Source: an uncultured Acidimicrobiales bacterium (GTDB lineage Bacteria; Actinomycetota; Acidimicrobiia; Acidimicrobiales; Poriferisodalaceae). From it: a stretch of DNA of 44,006 bases. Of this stretch, positions 15,704 through 24,021 are shown in pieces. The number at the start of each line of letters is the position of its first letter. Within the stretch, counting starts at the first letter, position 1. Below the pieces are notes generated by a model. It was not told where the DNA came from and ran no database searches. It saw nothing but the letters and a program-made list of their open reading frames with translations. The stretch is taken from contig CAJQGN010000099.1 in assembly GCA_905477545.1 (NCBI GenBank), positions 1 to 44,006 of the forward strand, written 5' to 3'. The translations under genes and the position numbers were made by a program.

Positions 15704-16411
15704 CTAGCCGATCTGGAGAGCCAAGCGTCTTTCCAATTCGAGGCCCTGCGCCAAGGACAAATCACCTGCACCACTTACACATCTTTTCAAACGGCTGGTG
15801 AGTGCCAAATCCATGAGCGCTATTCTTTCGGCACAATAAAGTCCATGTTTTTCAAGATTATCCGGCTCTACCACTTCAGAAACCACACCCAAGGATAACG
15901 CTTCATTAGCATCTATGTTTTTTGCAGTCAGAATCAGAGGCAGGGCCTTGTTTGCTCCGATCACTCGCGTAAGACTTTGGGTGCCTCCGGCGGCGGGCAA
16001 CATTCCTAGCTTAGTTTCGGGTAAACCAAGAACGGCATCAGACGCAGCTATTCGGATATCACATAATAACGCCATCTCTAGGCTGGAACCCATAGTAAAT
16101 CCATGGAGTAGAGCAACACTTGGGACTTCTAAACCTAGCAACAGATTCCATGGATCTCGTTCCCAACGAATTCGTCTGGCTTCAGAGATTGAATCAGCAC
16201 TACCAAACTCGGACAAATCAGCTCCTACCCCAAAATGTTTACCTTTACTGCGAAGCACAAAACACTTAATGTCTGGTATATCTCTGACCGCTCGAAAAAT
16301 TTCTATTAAGGAATCTCGCATTTCTAAATCATAAATATTTAATGGTGCGTGACTGATAGTTGCTACTGCTATGCCATTCTCATCGATAGATAACTCCACT
16401 CGTTCCTTCAT
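15704..16411 (-). CDS. Enoyl-CoA hydratase/isomerase family protein, short C-terminus
   Basis: 235 residues of the crotonase fold, somewhat shorter than the usual 255-265 because the C-terminal helix is cut. Oxyanion-hole motifs are HFGVGADLSEFG and HGFTMGSSLEMALLCD. The PETKLGMLPAAGGTQ segment keeps the first catalytic Glu, but the second Glu position of rat hydratase appears replaced by Leu, so isomerase or other chemistry is possible. Past the stop, another frame reads SPEEGDFLL, which resembles the SxExxEG tail of the family. The ATG overlaps the upstream CoA-transferase stop as ATGA. It is the last gene of a four-gene operon. Confidence 0.85.
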   Translation of the reverse strand: MKERVELSIDENGIAVATISHAPLNIYDLEMRDSLIEIFRAVRDIPDIKCFVLRSKGKHFGVGADLSEFGSADSISEARRIRWERDPWNLLLGLEVPSVALLHGFTMGSSLEMALLCDIRIAASDAVLGLPETKLGMLPAAGGTQSLTRVIGANKALPLILTAKNIDANEALSLGVVSEVVEPDNLEKHGLYCAERIALMDLALTSRLKRCVSGAGDLSLAQGLELERRLALQIG

Positions 16412-17373
16412 TTGTTGACCAACGGAACTATAGATTCTTCCAGAGACACTTCTCTATGCTGATCAGCTTCATCTGCTAGTTGCGCAACCGCAATCAAACA
16501 TGCCGATAACCCTGCTATCGGGTCAGGGTATGAATACGCTGGCAAAGCAGGAATCGTTGATGTCCAACCTAAACCTGAAGCTGCATGGACTCCTGTTCCA
16601 TAAGCGACCCAACTCTCTTCCGGGGCACCTGCAGCAAAAGCATTAATAGAAAGCGACCGAACATTTTTGTTAATCAGTGTCAGCTGATCAGCCGTCAACC
16701 CCAGATTAAAGAGCGCTCGTCGTGACATCGACGAAACGACAAGGTCAGATGACTTTACCAGCTGTTCGAAGGCTGCCGATGTAACGCACTTCCTTAGATC
16801 TAAGTTCCAAATTTCTTTAGACTTATTGAGTTCTCGGAACATCGGAGCCTGACCGGTTCCATCATCACCATCACCAAACCTAAGTCCATCCGGGCGCACA
16901 TCAGACTCAATTTTGATTACGCGGGCACCAGCTCTACCAAGGAGTTCAGAGCATAGAGGTCCAGCCCACATAGATGTTAAATCAAGTATTTGTTTTCCCC
17001 TCAAATCGACTTTGCCAGAAATATTTCCAAGATCTAAAGGCTGCACTTTGCGAGCATCCTTACGATATGGAACGACTGGTAGCCGCCAATTTTGCGCTCG
17101 TTTCGCCAACGATTCCGGCTCGGGGTCTGATCCAGCAACACTTAGAAAAGATGTCCATGTCTCTAAATCATCTGGTCCAAGGTCGACACATAGATAACCC
17201 TCACTCCATTTAACTGGCCGCTCCGGACGAGAAGGATTTCCTACTAGAAGTTCGGGAAGATCAAGCCAAAATTCAGTATCACCGGCCACGGGAATTCTTA
17301 GACGAGAGTCTAGAGCCCTTCCAAGTTCTGCACCTAAGCTATGAAGACCTTCAGGGAGCCAACGTTTACTCAT
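16408..17373 (-). CDS. Short, unusual family III CoA-transferase
   Basis: 321 residues with only part of a CaiB/BaiF fold. The first 120 residues do not resemble the normal N-terminus; the family opening appears only at about residue 125 (LRGKQILDLTSMWAGPLC). The catalytic Asp is kept (PDPIAG, residue 284), after which the protein ends within about 40 residues, lacking the usual C-terminal region. This looks like a circularly shifted or strongly reduced CoA-transferase; the N-terminal segment may correspond to the remains of a preceding domain. It lies between two enoyl-CoA hydratases with 4-nt overlaps on both sides (ATGA). Activity is plausible because the Asp survives, but unproven. Confidence 0.75.
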   Translation of the reverse strand: MSKRWLPEGLHSLGAELGRALDSRLRIPVAGDTEFWLDLPELLVGNPSRPERPVKWSEGYLCVDLGPDDLETWTSFLSVAGSDPEPESLAKRAQNWRLPVVPYRKDARKVQPLDLGNISGKVDLRGKQILDLTSMWAGPLCSELLGRAGARVIKIESDVRPDGLRFGDGDDGTGQAPMFRELNKSKEIWNLDLRKCVTSAAFEQLVKSSDLVVSSMSRRALFNLGLTADQLTLINKNVRSLSINAFAAGAPEESWVAYGTGVHAASGLGWTSTIPALPAYSYPDPIAGLSACLIAVAQLADEADQHREVSLEESIVPLVNK

Positions 17374-18107
17374 CTTCCGGAAAAGTCAGGGGGTCGTTTA
17401 GCAAAAAAAGAACGCAGGCCTTCATCTCGATCCTGAGTGGCAGCTAGCTGATGATTAAGGTCACCCTCCAGACGCAGCCCATCTCGCAGAGGGAGTTCAG
17501 TTCCTCTATGAACGGACTCTTTTGCCATAGCCAAAGCTATTGGGCCCTTATCAAGAAGAAGTGCTAACTGTTCCTTTAACGATTCTTCTGGTGTGTCTGT
17601 CAGTTCATGCAAGATTCCCCAAGAAATAGCTACATCACTGGAAATGTTTTTGCCAAGCAGAAGCATCATAGTTGCGCGACCAGTTCCAATAGCCCTTGGG
17701 AGTCGTTGAGTACCACCCCACATCGGAAGGATGCCCGCCCCTGGGTCAGCGAGTTCAAACGTAGAATTTCGCAGACCAACACGGATGTCACAACACAGGG
17801 CAATCTCTAGACCAACTGAGTAACACTTGCCGCTAAATAGCCCAATAACTGGCACTGGCACAGCTGCTAAGGCTGAAGCTGGGTCGGGGACTATTTTGTC
17901 TCGTCCCAAATCTTTTGCAGCACGTACACAGAAGTCAGTGCCCACCGAACTCACAACAACAATTTTGACGTCTCTGTCCTGAGCTATTTTGGAACAATGA
18001 TCAGAAAATTTAGAGGCCGTAGACCTAGTTAGCTCGCCGCCTGGAATGTCTAACCGGACTATGGCTCCATTTTCCAAACGCGTTACTTTTAAGTCGTCGG
18101 AGGTCAA
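17370..18107 (-). CDS. Enoyl-CoA hydratase/isomerase family protein
   Basis: 245 residues with the crotonase fold. The second oxyanion motif GKCYSVGLEIALCCDIRVG and the WGGTQRLPRAIG segment are clear. The first oxyanion region reads TDFCVRAAKDL and lacks the usual FCAGAD glycines. The two hydratase glutamates align with Asp (ELADPG) and Met (RATMML), so normal hydratase chemistry is doubtful. The end (GLRSFFAKRPPDFSGR) is a normal crotonase C-terminus. The start is TTG 18107 without a good ribosome site; it follows the small protein by 23 nt. The divergent active site suggests a specialised crotonase (thioesterase or lyase) or a non-catalytic partner of its neighbours. Confidence 0.82.
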   Translation of the reverse strand: MTSDDLKVTRLENGAIVRLDIPGGELTRSTASKFSDHCSKIAQDRDVKIVVVSSVGTDFCVRAAKDLGRDKIVPDPASALAAVPVPVIGLFSGKCYSVGLEIALCCDIRVGLRNSTFELADPGAGILPMWGGTQRLPRAIGTGRATMMLLLGKNISSDVAISWGILHELTDTPEESLKEQLALLLDKGPIALAMAKESVHRGTELPLRDGLRLEGDLNHQLAATQDRDEGLRSFFAKRPPDFSGR

Positions 18108-18130
18108 GGTCTATTCTTACTCAAACGGTA

Positions 18131-18373
18131 TCAATCCGCAGACTTTGTTTTCTTTGGCTCCTGCAGAGCCATATCTTTTCCGTTGCATTTAAGAGTTACA
18201 GCGCCCGGCTTAGTAACTAATACCTCAATCCCTGTTTCCTCGTCCTGATAGCGCTTCCCGACTTTTAGTCCCTCGCCACCTTCAGCATGAGTGATATCAC
18301 CTTCGCCACCTTTGGTAACGATTACCTGAATACCACCGTCAAAATCAAGACGGTCTCCCGCTTTTGTCGCCAC
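18131..18373 (-). CDS. Small two-repeat protein of unknown function
   Basis: 80 residues from GTG 18373; AGGGGG lies 8 nt upstream (18382-18387), which picks this start over a longer frame from 18427. The protein consists of two similar units: AGDRLDFDGGIQVIVTKGGEGDI (residues 5-27) and VGKRYQDEETGIEVLVTKPGAVTL (about 36-59), sharing the pattern G-R-(6-7)-G-I-x-V-x-V-T-K-x-G. A conserved-looking CNGKDM follows. The pattern recalls the small beta unit of desulfoferrodoxin N-terminal (knuckle) domains, but the metal-binding Cys pairs are missing. It is the first gene of the minus-strand operon with two crotonases and a CoA-transferase. Confidence 0.65.
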   Translation of the reverse strand: MATKAGDRLDFDGGIQVIVTKGGEGDITHAEGGEGLKVGKRYQDEETGIEVLVTKPGAVTLKCNGKDMALQEPKKTKSAD

Positions 18374-18459
18374 TGCGATTACCCCCTGGGTATCTAGTTC
18401 TGCTATTACGTTACAGGCCCAAACCAAAAAAAAATCTTCTTACACACGAGAAGTCATGG

Positions 18460-19587
18460 ATGAGTCACAATAGCGATATGGAAACAGCTCTCGTAATCGG
18501 CGGAACAGGCCCAACCGGTCCTCTTATCGTAAACGGACTTACTGAGCGTGGCTATAAAGTAACCATTCTGCACACTGGCCGACACGAAACTGATCTGATC
18601 GGCGATGAAGTAGAACATATTCACACAAACCCTTTTGACCGAAATGCCTCAGCTAAAGCAATTAAGACAAGAACGTTTGATCTTGGTGTCGTGATGTACG
18701 GTCGTTTGAGAGACTTGGTCGAGCTACTTGCAGGTAAAGTTGGCCACCTAGTTACGATTGGTGGTGTTGGGGTCTACCACGGGTTTGCCAATCCAGATGA
18801 CTTGTTCCCGGAAGGATTACCGGTCCCTAATCCATCCTCGGCTCAGCTGGTAGGAGATGATGAGCATTTTCACAAACTACGAAGAATTCGCGAGACAGAA
18901 GAGGCTGTCTTCGATATCCATCCAGAAGCAATTCATCTCCGGTATCCACAAATATATGGTCCTCGACAGATTCTTCCTAGAGAATGGCCGATTGTTCGCC
19001 GAGCGATCGATAAGAGGCCTACTCTCATAGTTCCCGATGGCGGATTAACGCTTAAAAGCCAAATGTGGATAGAGAATGCAGCTCATGCGGCATTACTCGC
19101 ATGCTCTCGTCCTAAATCTGCAGTCGGAAAAATTTATAATGTTTCAGATCAACAATTGTTATCCATAACTCAAATCGCTGAAATCGTTGCTAATGAGGTC
19201 GGGCATGAATGGGAACTAATTTCAATTCCCCACTATCTTGCTCCTTCCACGCGCCCAATGCTCACCAGTTGGTCGAACACGCATAGAGTCCTCGACATTG
19301 CACCCGCCGTTAGAGACTTAGGCTATTCAGATGTAAAGTCGCCGATTCAGGCATGGCGAGAAGCTACACGTTATCTCCTCGAAAACCCTCCTAGGAAAGG
19401 AGGCATCATTGAGCAACAATTAAACGACCCATTTGAATACGAAAGTGAAGATATTCAGATCGAGATTTTCAAAAAATATGCTTCAGAACTTCGAAAGGTC
19501 GGCTGGGTAAGCCCACCAGGATATAGTTCCGCATACGTTGGAAGGCATGAGAACCCCGCCACACGTATACCTTTAGCTGAGCTCTAG
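18460..19587 (+). CDS. NAD-dependent epimerase/dehydratase family protein (atypical SDR)
   Basis: 375 residues of the extended/atypical SDR type. The nucleotide motif is GGTGPTG near residue 13, followed by LHTGR after beta-2 (Arg, favouring NADP). HLRYPQIYGPRQ is the substrate-domain strand of epimerases. The classical YxxxK is not seen: the region reads EHFHKLRRIRETEEAVF, as in atypical members that keep the fold but not the catalytic pair. ATG 18460 has GAGAAG 6 nt upstream; ATG 18478 is a second choice, and the frame open from 18364 is too long. The stop shares CTAG with the convergent amidohydrolase stop. Substrate unknown. Confidence 0.8.
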   Translation: MSHNSDMETALVIGGTGPTGPLIVNGLTERGYKVTILHTGRHETDLIGDEVEHIHTNPFDRNASAKAIKTRTFDLGVVMYGRLRDLVELLAGKVGHLVTIGGVGVYHGFANPDDLFPEGLPVPNPSSAQLVGDDEHFHKLRRIRETEEAVFDIHPEAIHLRYPQIYGPRQILPREWPIVRRAIDKRPTLIVPDGGLTLKSQMWIENAAHAALLACSRPKSAVGKIYNVSDQQLLSITQIAEIVANEVGHEWELISIPHYLAPSTRPMLTSWSNTHRVLDIAPAVRDLGYSDVKSPIQAWREATRYLLENPPRKGGIIEQQLNDPFEYESEDIQIEIFKKYASELRKVGWVSPPGYSSAYVGRHENPATRIPLAEL

Positions 19588-21290
19588 CTTGCCAGCGGAC
19601 CCCGAAGCAAGGATCCCGGAGTCACACCTGTAGTTTCACCATTTTCAACAAGAATTTGACCGTTGACTATAGTCGCTGTTATGCCAACCGAACTCTGCCG
19701 GAGCCGTGCTGCGCCTGATGGCAAGTCATGGCGCAACTCAGGCAAGTTAGGGCTAATAATTTCTGAATCGAAAATATTAATATCTGCAGCTTTCCCTTCG
19801 GCCAATATTCCACGATCGTCAAAGCCCCAAGCTCGAGCTGGCACTACCGTCATCCGATGAATCGCTTCCTCTAGCGTAAAAGCTTTTTCGTTCCGGACCC
19901 AATGTCCAAGTAAATGAGTTTGAATCGAAGAGTCCATAATTTGCGTAACATGCGCTCCGCTGTCGCTAAACGTTGGGATAGCAAAAGGGTGTTTCATTAG
20001 ATCAAGGACTACCGATTGGTCCTGATTGGCAGCAGCCTGGATATAAAAAATATCTAAGTCATGCGACAATGCAACATCCAAAAAAATATCAATAGGTTTC
20101 TTATTCTCAGCTAGAGCGATTTCCGCTATCGACCGGTACGGCGGAAGCGCCGACTCCATCGGGTAGATGAATTCCCATTCCGGTTTGCGAGCTTCTGCAC
20201 CGATTGATCGTCCATAGTCTCCATGTTCAGCCTCAAATGTCAAGCTGGCGCGCATTTCAGGATCTCTCAACGCCAGTGCCTGATCTTCTAGCGTGGCTTT
20301 CCTGAGTTCTTCCCAGACAGGAAGCGAGTCAAAAGGAAGCTGCGTTGAAAATGATAGTAGTACGCCAAACTGGCGCGTATGCACCTGAGCCCAAGACCTT
20401 CCCCCTGTTGAATTTATTCTGTCTAAAAGCTCAACGACCGGTTTCCAACCTAAATCGCCTTTACCGGCAGCAAGCATCCCATAAGTTACTGGCACTCCAG
20501 TTCGAACAGCAAGTTCTGCCAAACGGCTGATATAAAGTTCGCGTTTCACCGGATCTTTAGAACGAAGATCATGATGGTGAGCTAGTTCAAAAATTCCAGT
20601 ACCCAATTTTCCCATCTCGGAGACTAATAGCTCTACTTCTGACCAATTCGCCATCCGACTTGCAACCGGGCGGTCATCAGAAGTCGCATGATTTACGGAA
20701 ACTGAGGTTGTAAAGCCCATAGCACCAGACTTCATTGCTGCACGAAGCTGCCCGACCATCAAGGCAAGATCATCTTCGTTCGCAGAGTCTTCGAAAGCTC
20801 TTTCGCCCATAGCCCATGTTCGCAATGCTGAATGACCGATATAGCCTGCGTAATTAATTCCTTTAGGTATTCTCTCCACAAAATTTAAATATTCTGGAAA
20901 AGTCTCCCAAGACCAGTCGATACCAGCAGCCATAGCTTCTGCAGATATATCTTCAGCCCTTTCAAGATTTCTAACTACAAGGTGCCGTTCGTCTGAGCGA
21001 ACTGGTGCGAGAGTAAATCCGCAATTTCCCATCACAGCAGTGGTTACACCATGAAAGCATGAACTCTCACCCATTGGGTCCCAAGCAATTTGTGCATCCA
21101 TATGGGTATGAACATCAACAAATCCTGGGCTAACTATTTGACCTTCAGCGTCAACTATACGTTTGGCTCTGCGGCCTCCTAGCAAACCTATTTCAGTGAT
21201 TATGCCGTCATCGACCATCACATCAGCGCGACGTCTTTCGCGGCCGGTGCCATCGATAAGTGTGCCCCCACGAATCAATAATTCGCTCAC
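19584..21290 (-). CDS. D-aminoacylase-like amidohydrolase (N-acyl-D-amino acid deacylase family)
   Basis: 568 residues of the D-aminoacylase branch of the amidohydrolase superfamily. The N-terminal beta sandwich opens with LIRGGTLIDGTG. The metal motif HTH is at residues 61-63 (GFVDVHTHMDAQ), followed by HGVTTAVMGNCGFTLAP, in which the Cys is a metal ligand in D-aminoacylase. SGAMGFTTS, FELAHHHD and FSDSGAHV then complete the barrel. Many actinobacterial paralogues of this family have unknown amide or lactam substrates, so deacylase is a family name only. GTG 21290 has GAGGGGG 7 nt upstream. It lies downstream of a fused CoA-transferase (gap 93 nt) on the same strand. Confidence 0.83.
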   Translation of the reverse strand: MSELLIRGGTLIDGTGRERRRADVMVDDGIITEIGLLGGRRAKRIVDAEGQIVSPGFVDVHTHMDAQIAWDPMGESSCFHGVTTAVMGNCGFTLAPVRSDERHLVVRNLERAEDISAEAMAAGIDWSWETFPEYLNFVERIPKGINYAGYIGHSALRTWAMGERAFEDSANEDDLALMVGQLRAAMKSGAMGFTTSVSVNHATSDDRPVASRMANWSEVELLVSEMGKLGTGIFELAHHHDLRSKDPVKRELYISRLAELAVRTGVPVTYGMLAAGKGDLGWKPVVELLDRINSTGGRSWAQVHTRQFGVLLSFSTQLPFDSLPVWEELRKATLEDQALALRDPEMRASLTFEAEHGDYGRSIGAEARKPEWEFIYPMESALPPYRSIAEIALAENKKPIDIFLDVALSHDLDIFYIQAAANQDQSVVLDLMKHPFAIPTFSDSGAHVTQIMDSSIQTHLLGHWVRNEKAFTLEEAIHRMTVVPARAWGFDDRGILAEGKAADINIFDSEIISPNLPELRHDLPSGAARLRQSSVGITATIVNGQILVENGETTGVTPGSLLRGPLAS

Positions 21291-21383
21291 TTCGCTTCCC
21301 CCTCAATTTTCAACTTGTTGAACGCTCCCACACGTTTCAGCCATAAGTGTAACTACCTCTATCTTAACCCTCTTCGGCACACA

Positions 21384-23771
21384 CTATTTCAAGATCCCTT
21401 CGTCAGCTAAAGCGGCAATATCCGCTTCGGACATTTCCAGCACCGTCGTGAGCACTTCGGTAGTGTGTTCGCCCAATAACGGAGCCGCACGCTGCACTCC
21501 GTTCGTCGCTGTATCCAACAGCCATGGCACACCAACATGACTTTTTTTGCCAACGGCAGAGTGAGGAAGCCGTTCGATAACCCCACGTGCATTGAGGTGC
21601 GGGTTTTGTTCCAAAGACTTGGCGTCAAGCGATGGCATAGCAGGGATACCAGCTGATTGCAGAAGCTCAGTAACATGCCATTGATCTTGAGTTAGTGTCC
21701 ATTCAGTTATCAAATCATCAATAGTCGCTTCATTCTCTTTACGCTGAGAGGCAGTGGAAAATATATTTTGATCTCTACCAAAATCAATAATCTCAGAGAG
21801 CTTTTGCCAGTCTCTATCCGTACGGCATGAGATCGCTACCCAACTGTCTTCACCTAGGCATCGATATAAGTTATGGGGTGACATTAATGGGTCACGATTA
21901 CCAATTCTCTTTGGTTCGTTTCCTGTAAGAAGCCATTCCATCCATCCTTCGTTCACACAAACTGTCGTTGCTTCCCATAAAGAGGTGTCAATGCTTTGCC
22001 CCTCGCCAGTTCGACGTCGCGCTGCGAGCGCAGCAACTATAGCGAAAGCCGTTGCGATACCTGAAGCCGGGTCTCCAAGAGCTACTCCCACTTCTTCTGG
22101 GTCACCTCCTTCGTATCCAGTAAGTGATGACAAGCCTGATAACGGTGCCGTAGTAGGTCCATATCCTATGTAGTTGCTGTAGGGACCTTCCTGCCCATAA
22201 CCACTAATCGTCGCTACGATCACGTCACTTCGTTCGGCTACCAAGTTGTCGTAACCCATGCCGAATCGATCCATTACCCCAGTCCCAAAGTTTGATAACA
22301 CAACATCACATTTAAGCGCAATATCTTTAGCAATCGATTTGCCCTTCTCAGTAGAGAGATCAATTCTGACGCTCTTTTTACCCTGTCCCCATTGGTTGAA
22401 ATACCCGTTTGTATCCGGTCCCTCTTTAGAATCAGTTGCGTGTAATGGCAAACGTCGCCCTAAATCTGGTGCCTCAACAGATTCAATTTTGATAACTTCA
22501 GCTCCTAAATGAGCTAGGTGAAGCCCACAGAATGGGCCGGCCCAGACCCATGAAAAGTCCGCTACTCGTATTCCTTCAAGAGGTCGCGTCGTTACAGCTT
22601 CAAGATCAACCTGACTAGTCGATCGCCTTGTTTTAAAACCAGCTGTCTGGTCTGCCCCTAATGCAGGAGCAGGGCATCGAATCGACCACCAAGGATTCTT
22701 ATACTTGCTTGGAGGTCCGGGAATTCTCAGAACTCCCATGTCGGGTTGCTCTAAGTCAACAATGAATTCACGATCATCAAGGTGCTGATCGGAAGCCATC
22801 TGAGCAATAGTGTTTACAGGCGCAAAAGCAACTCTATTAGCTTGGCCAAGATGGAAAAGGTCCGCAGTTTTTTGAGGAGCTATCCATTCCCCTAACCAAA
22901 GATGCAGAAGGTCGGCTGCATCTGATCTTCCCTGCTGAGTATCAAATATTTCCATGTCAGCCCACTCTGGATGTCCCATTATCTCTTTAAGTCGACGCCA
23001 TTGATCATCTTCAACACATACGACGAAGATACGGCCATCTTTCGTCGGCAGTATTTTCCATGGATTTAAAACTCTTGCTCCAATGCGCCCAGGTATCTGA
23101 CCAGTGTAGGTATACGTAATAAAGCCCGCTTCTAACATGCTGGCCACATAAGACATTCCAGCAAAATCTATATATTCACCAGTTCCAGTTCGTTGCGATT
23201 TGTCAACCGCTGCGAGTGCGACCGTCGCCGCCGCGAAGCCAATCTGAAAACCAGCTTGCTGTCCATGAGGTTTTAAGGGCGGCAAGTCGGGGCGATCAGA
23301 ACCTCCCGGGGTAAGCCATCCCCAGCCTCCTCCATGCATTATCTGAAGATCTTCTGCTTGATAGCCAGAGTATGGTCCGGAGCGCCCGAACGGTGTAACA
23401 GAGCACGTAACCATAGATGGGTACCGAGAACGAAGCGAGAGTTCTCCTAGACCAAGAGAATTTGCTAAATCCGGCGCCAAATCATGAATCAAAAGATCAG
23501 CATCAGCTAGCAGGCTATGTAATCTTTCCATCCCTGATTCAGTGCCTAAGTCGACTGAAACGCTGCGTTTATTAAAATTCAAAGCAACAAATAGACCGCT
23601 AGTGTTGATATCGAATTTACCGCTATAAGGACCTCTGTAGCGAGATTGATCTCCCGCCGGCGGTTCAAGTTTTATAACATCTGCTCCCAGGTCAGCGATG
23701 ATTCTGGCTGCCCACGGGACACCAACCATTTGACCAATCTCGACTACTTGAATTCCTTCTAAACCCCTCAT
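21384..23771 (-). CDS. Fused two-domain family III (CaiB/BaiF) CoA-transferase
   Basis: 795 residues made of two CaiB/BaiF units: residues 1-390 opening with GIQVVEIGQMVGVPWAARIIADLGADVIKLEP, and from about 398 opening with GIRVADFSWVWAGPFCG. The catalytic Asp is present in domain 2 (GDPASG near residue 566) but domain 1 has PHGQQAG at the aligned position, so the N-terminal half should be unable to form the aspartyl-CoA adduct. This is the same arrangement as in the 764-residue gene at 7285. The protein ends with GEHTTEVLTTVLEMS, a normal family terminus. A GGGG ribosome site lies just before ATG 23771. It is divergent from the tandem CMD gene at 24022. Acyl substrate unknown. Confidence 0.87.
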   Translation of the reverse strand: MRGLEGIQVVEIGQMVGVPWAARIIADLGADVIKLEPPAGDQSRYRGPYSGKFDINTSGLFVALNFNKRSVSVDLGTESGMERLHSLLADADLLIHDLAPDLANSLGLGELSLRSRYPSMVTCSVTPFGRSGPYSGYQAEDLQIMHGGGWGWLTPGGSDRPDLPPLKPHGQQAGFQIGFAAATVALAAVDKSQRTGTGEYIDFAGMSYVASMLEAGFITYTYTGQIPGRIGARVLNPWKILPTKDGRIFVVCVEDDQWRRLKEIMGHPEWADMEIFDTQQGRSDAADLLHLWLGEWIAPQKTADLFHLGQANRVAFAPVNTIAQMASDQHLDDREFIVDLEQPDMGVLRIPGPPSKYKNPWWSIRCPAPALGADQTAGFKTRRSTSQVDLEAVTTRPLEGIRVADFSWVWAGPFCGLHLAHLGAEVIKIESVEAPDLGRRLPLHATDSKEGPDTNGYFNQWGQGKKSVRIDLSTEKGKSIAKDIALKCDVVLSNFGTGVMDRFGMGYDNLVAERSDVIVATISGYGQEGPYSNYIGYGPTTAPLSGLSSLTGYEGGDPEEVGVALGDPASGIATAFAIVAALAARRRTGEGQSIDTSLWEATTVCVNEGWMEWLLTGNEPKRIGNRDPLMSPHNLYRCLGEDSWVAISCRTDRDWQKLSEIIDFGRDQNIFSTASQRKENEATIDDLITEWTLTQDQWHVTELLQSAGIPAMPSLDAKSLEQNPHLNARGVIERLPHSAVGKKSHVGVPWLLDTATNGVQRAAPLLGEHTTEVLTTVLEMSEADIAALADEGILK

Positions 23772-23837
23772 TTGCCCCTTAGCTCAATCGCTTAGCTCCA
23801 GATCAACTAAAATTTTTACCCTCGGCTGATCTGTTAT

Positions 23838-23852
23838 TGAGAATACTTCTCA
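23838..23852. promoter_or_regulatory. Inverted repeat, possible operator
   Basis: TGAGAA-TAC-TTCTCA, a perfect 6-bp inverted repeat with a 3-nt centre in the divergent promoter region. It may bind a dimeric regulator. No regulator gene is present in the window. Confidence 0.3.
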
Positions 23853-24008
23853 GTTGTCCAAATTCATCGACATTCTCCATAGTGGTAGCACTAAATTTTT
23901 CAAAGATTTTTAAGGACCAGTATTCACGTTACTTAAATTAGCTAATGAAGAAGAAGGAGCACACCTGCATCGCTGCACTAAGTTCTGGTCAAGAGTTCTT
24001 ACTCGTCC

Positions 24009-24014
24009 AGGAGG
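24009..24014 (+). promoter_or_regulatory. Strong ribosome binding site
   Basis: AGGAGG lies 7 nt before ATG 24022, the best Shine-Dalgarno in the window. Confidence 0.6.
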
Positions 24015-24021
24015 AATAGCA

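Larger units (their letters stand above)
23772..24021. other. Divergent intergenic region (about 250 nt)
   Basis: Separates the fused CoA-transferase (minus) and the tandem CMD gene (plus). It holds an inverted repeat, a strong ribosome site and a 24-codon open frame (23945-24019, MKKKEHTCIAAL...) that ends 2 nt before ATG 24022. No clear -35/-10 pair was found. Confidence 0.5.

Noticed and set aside
23945-24019. 24-codon open frame before the tandem CMD gene
   Set aside because: No ribosome site and no gene-like features beyond its position; probably chance.
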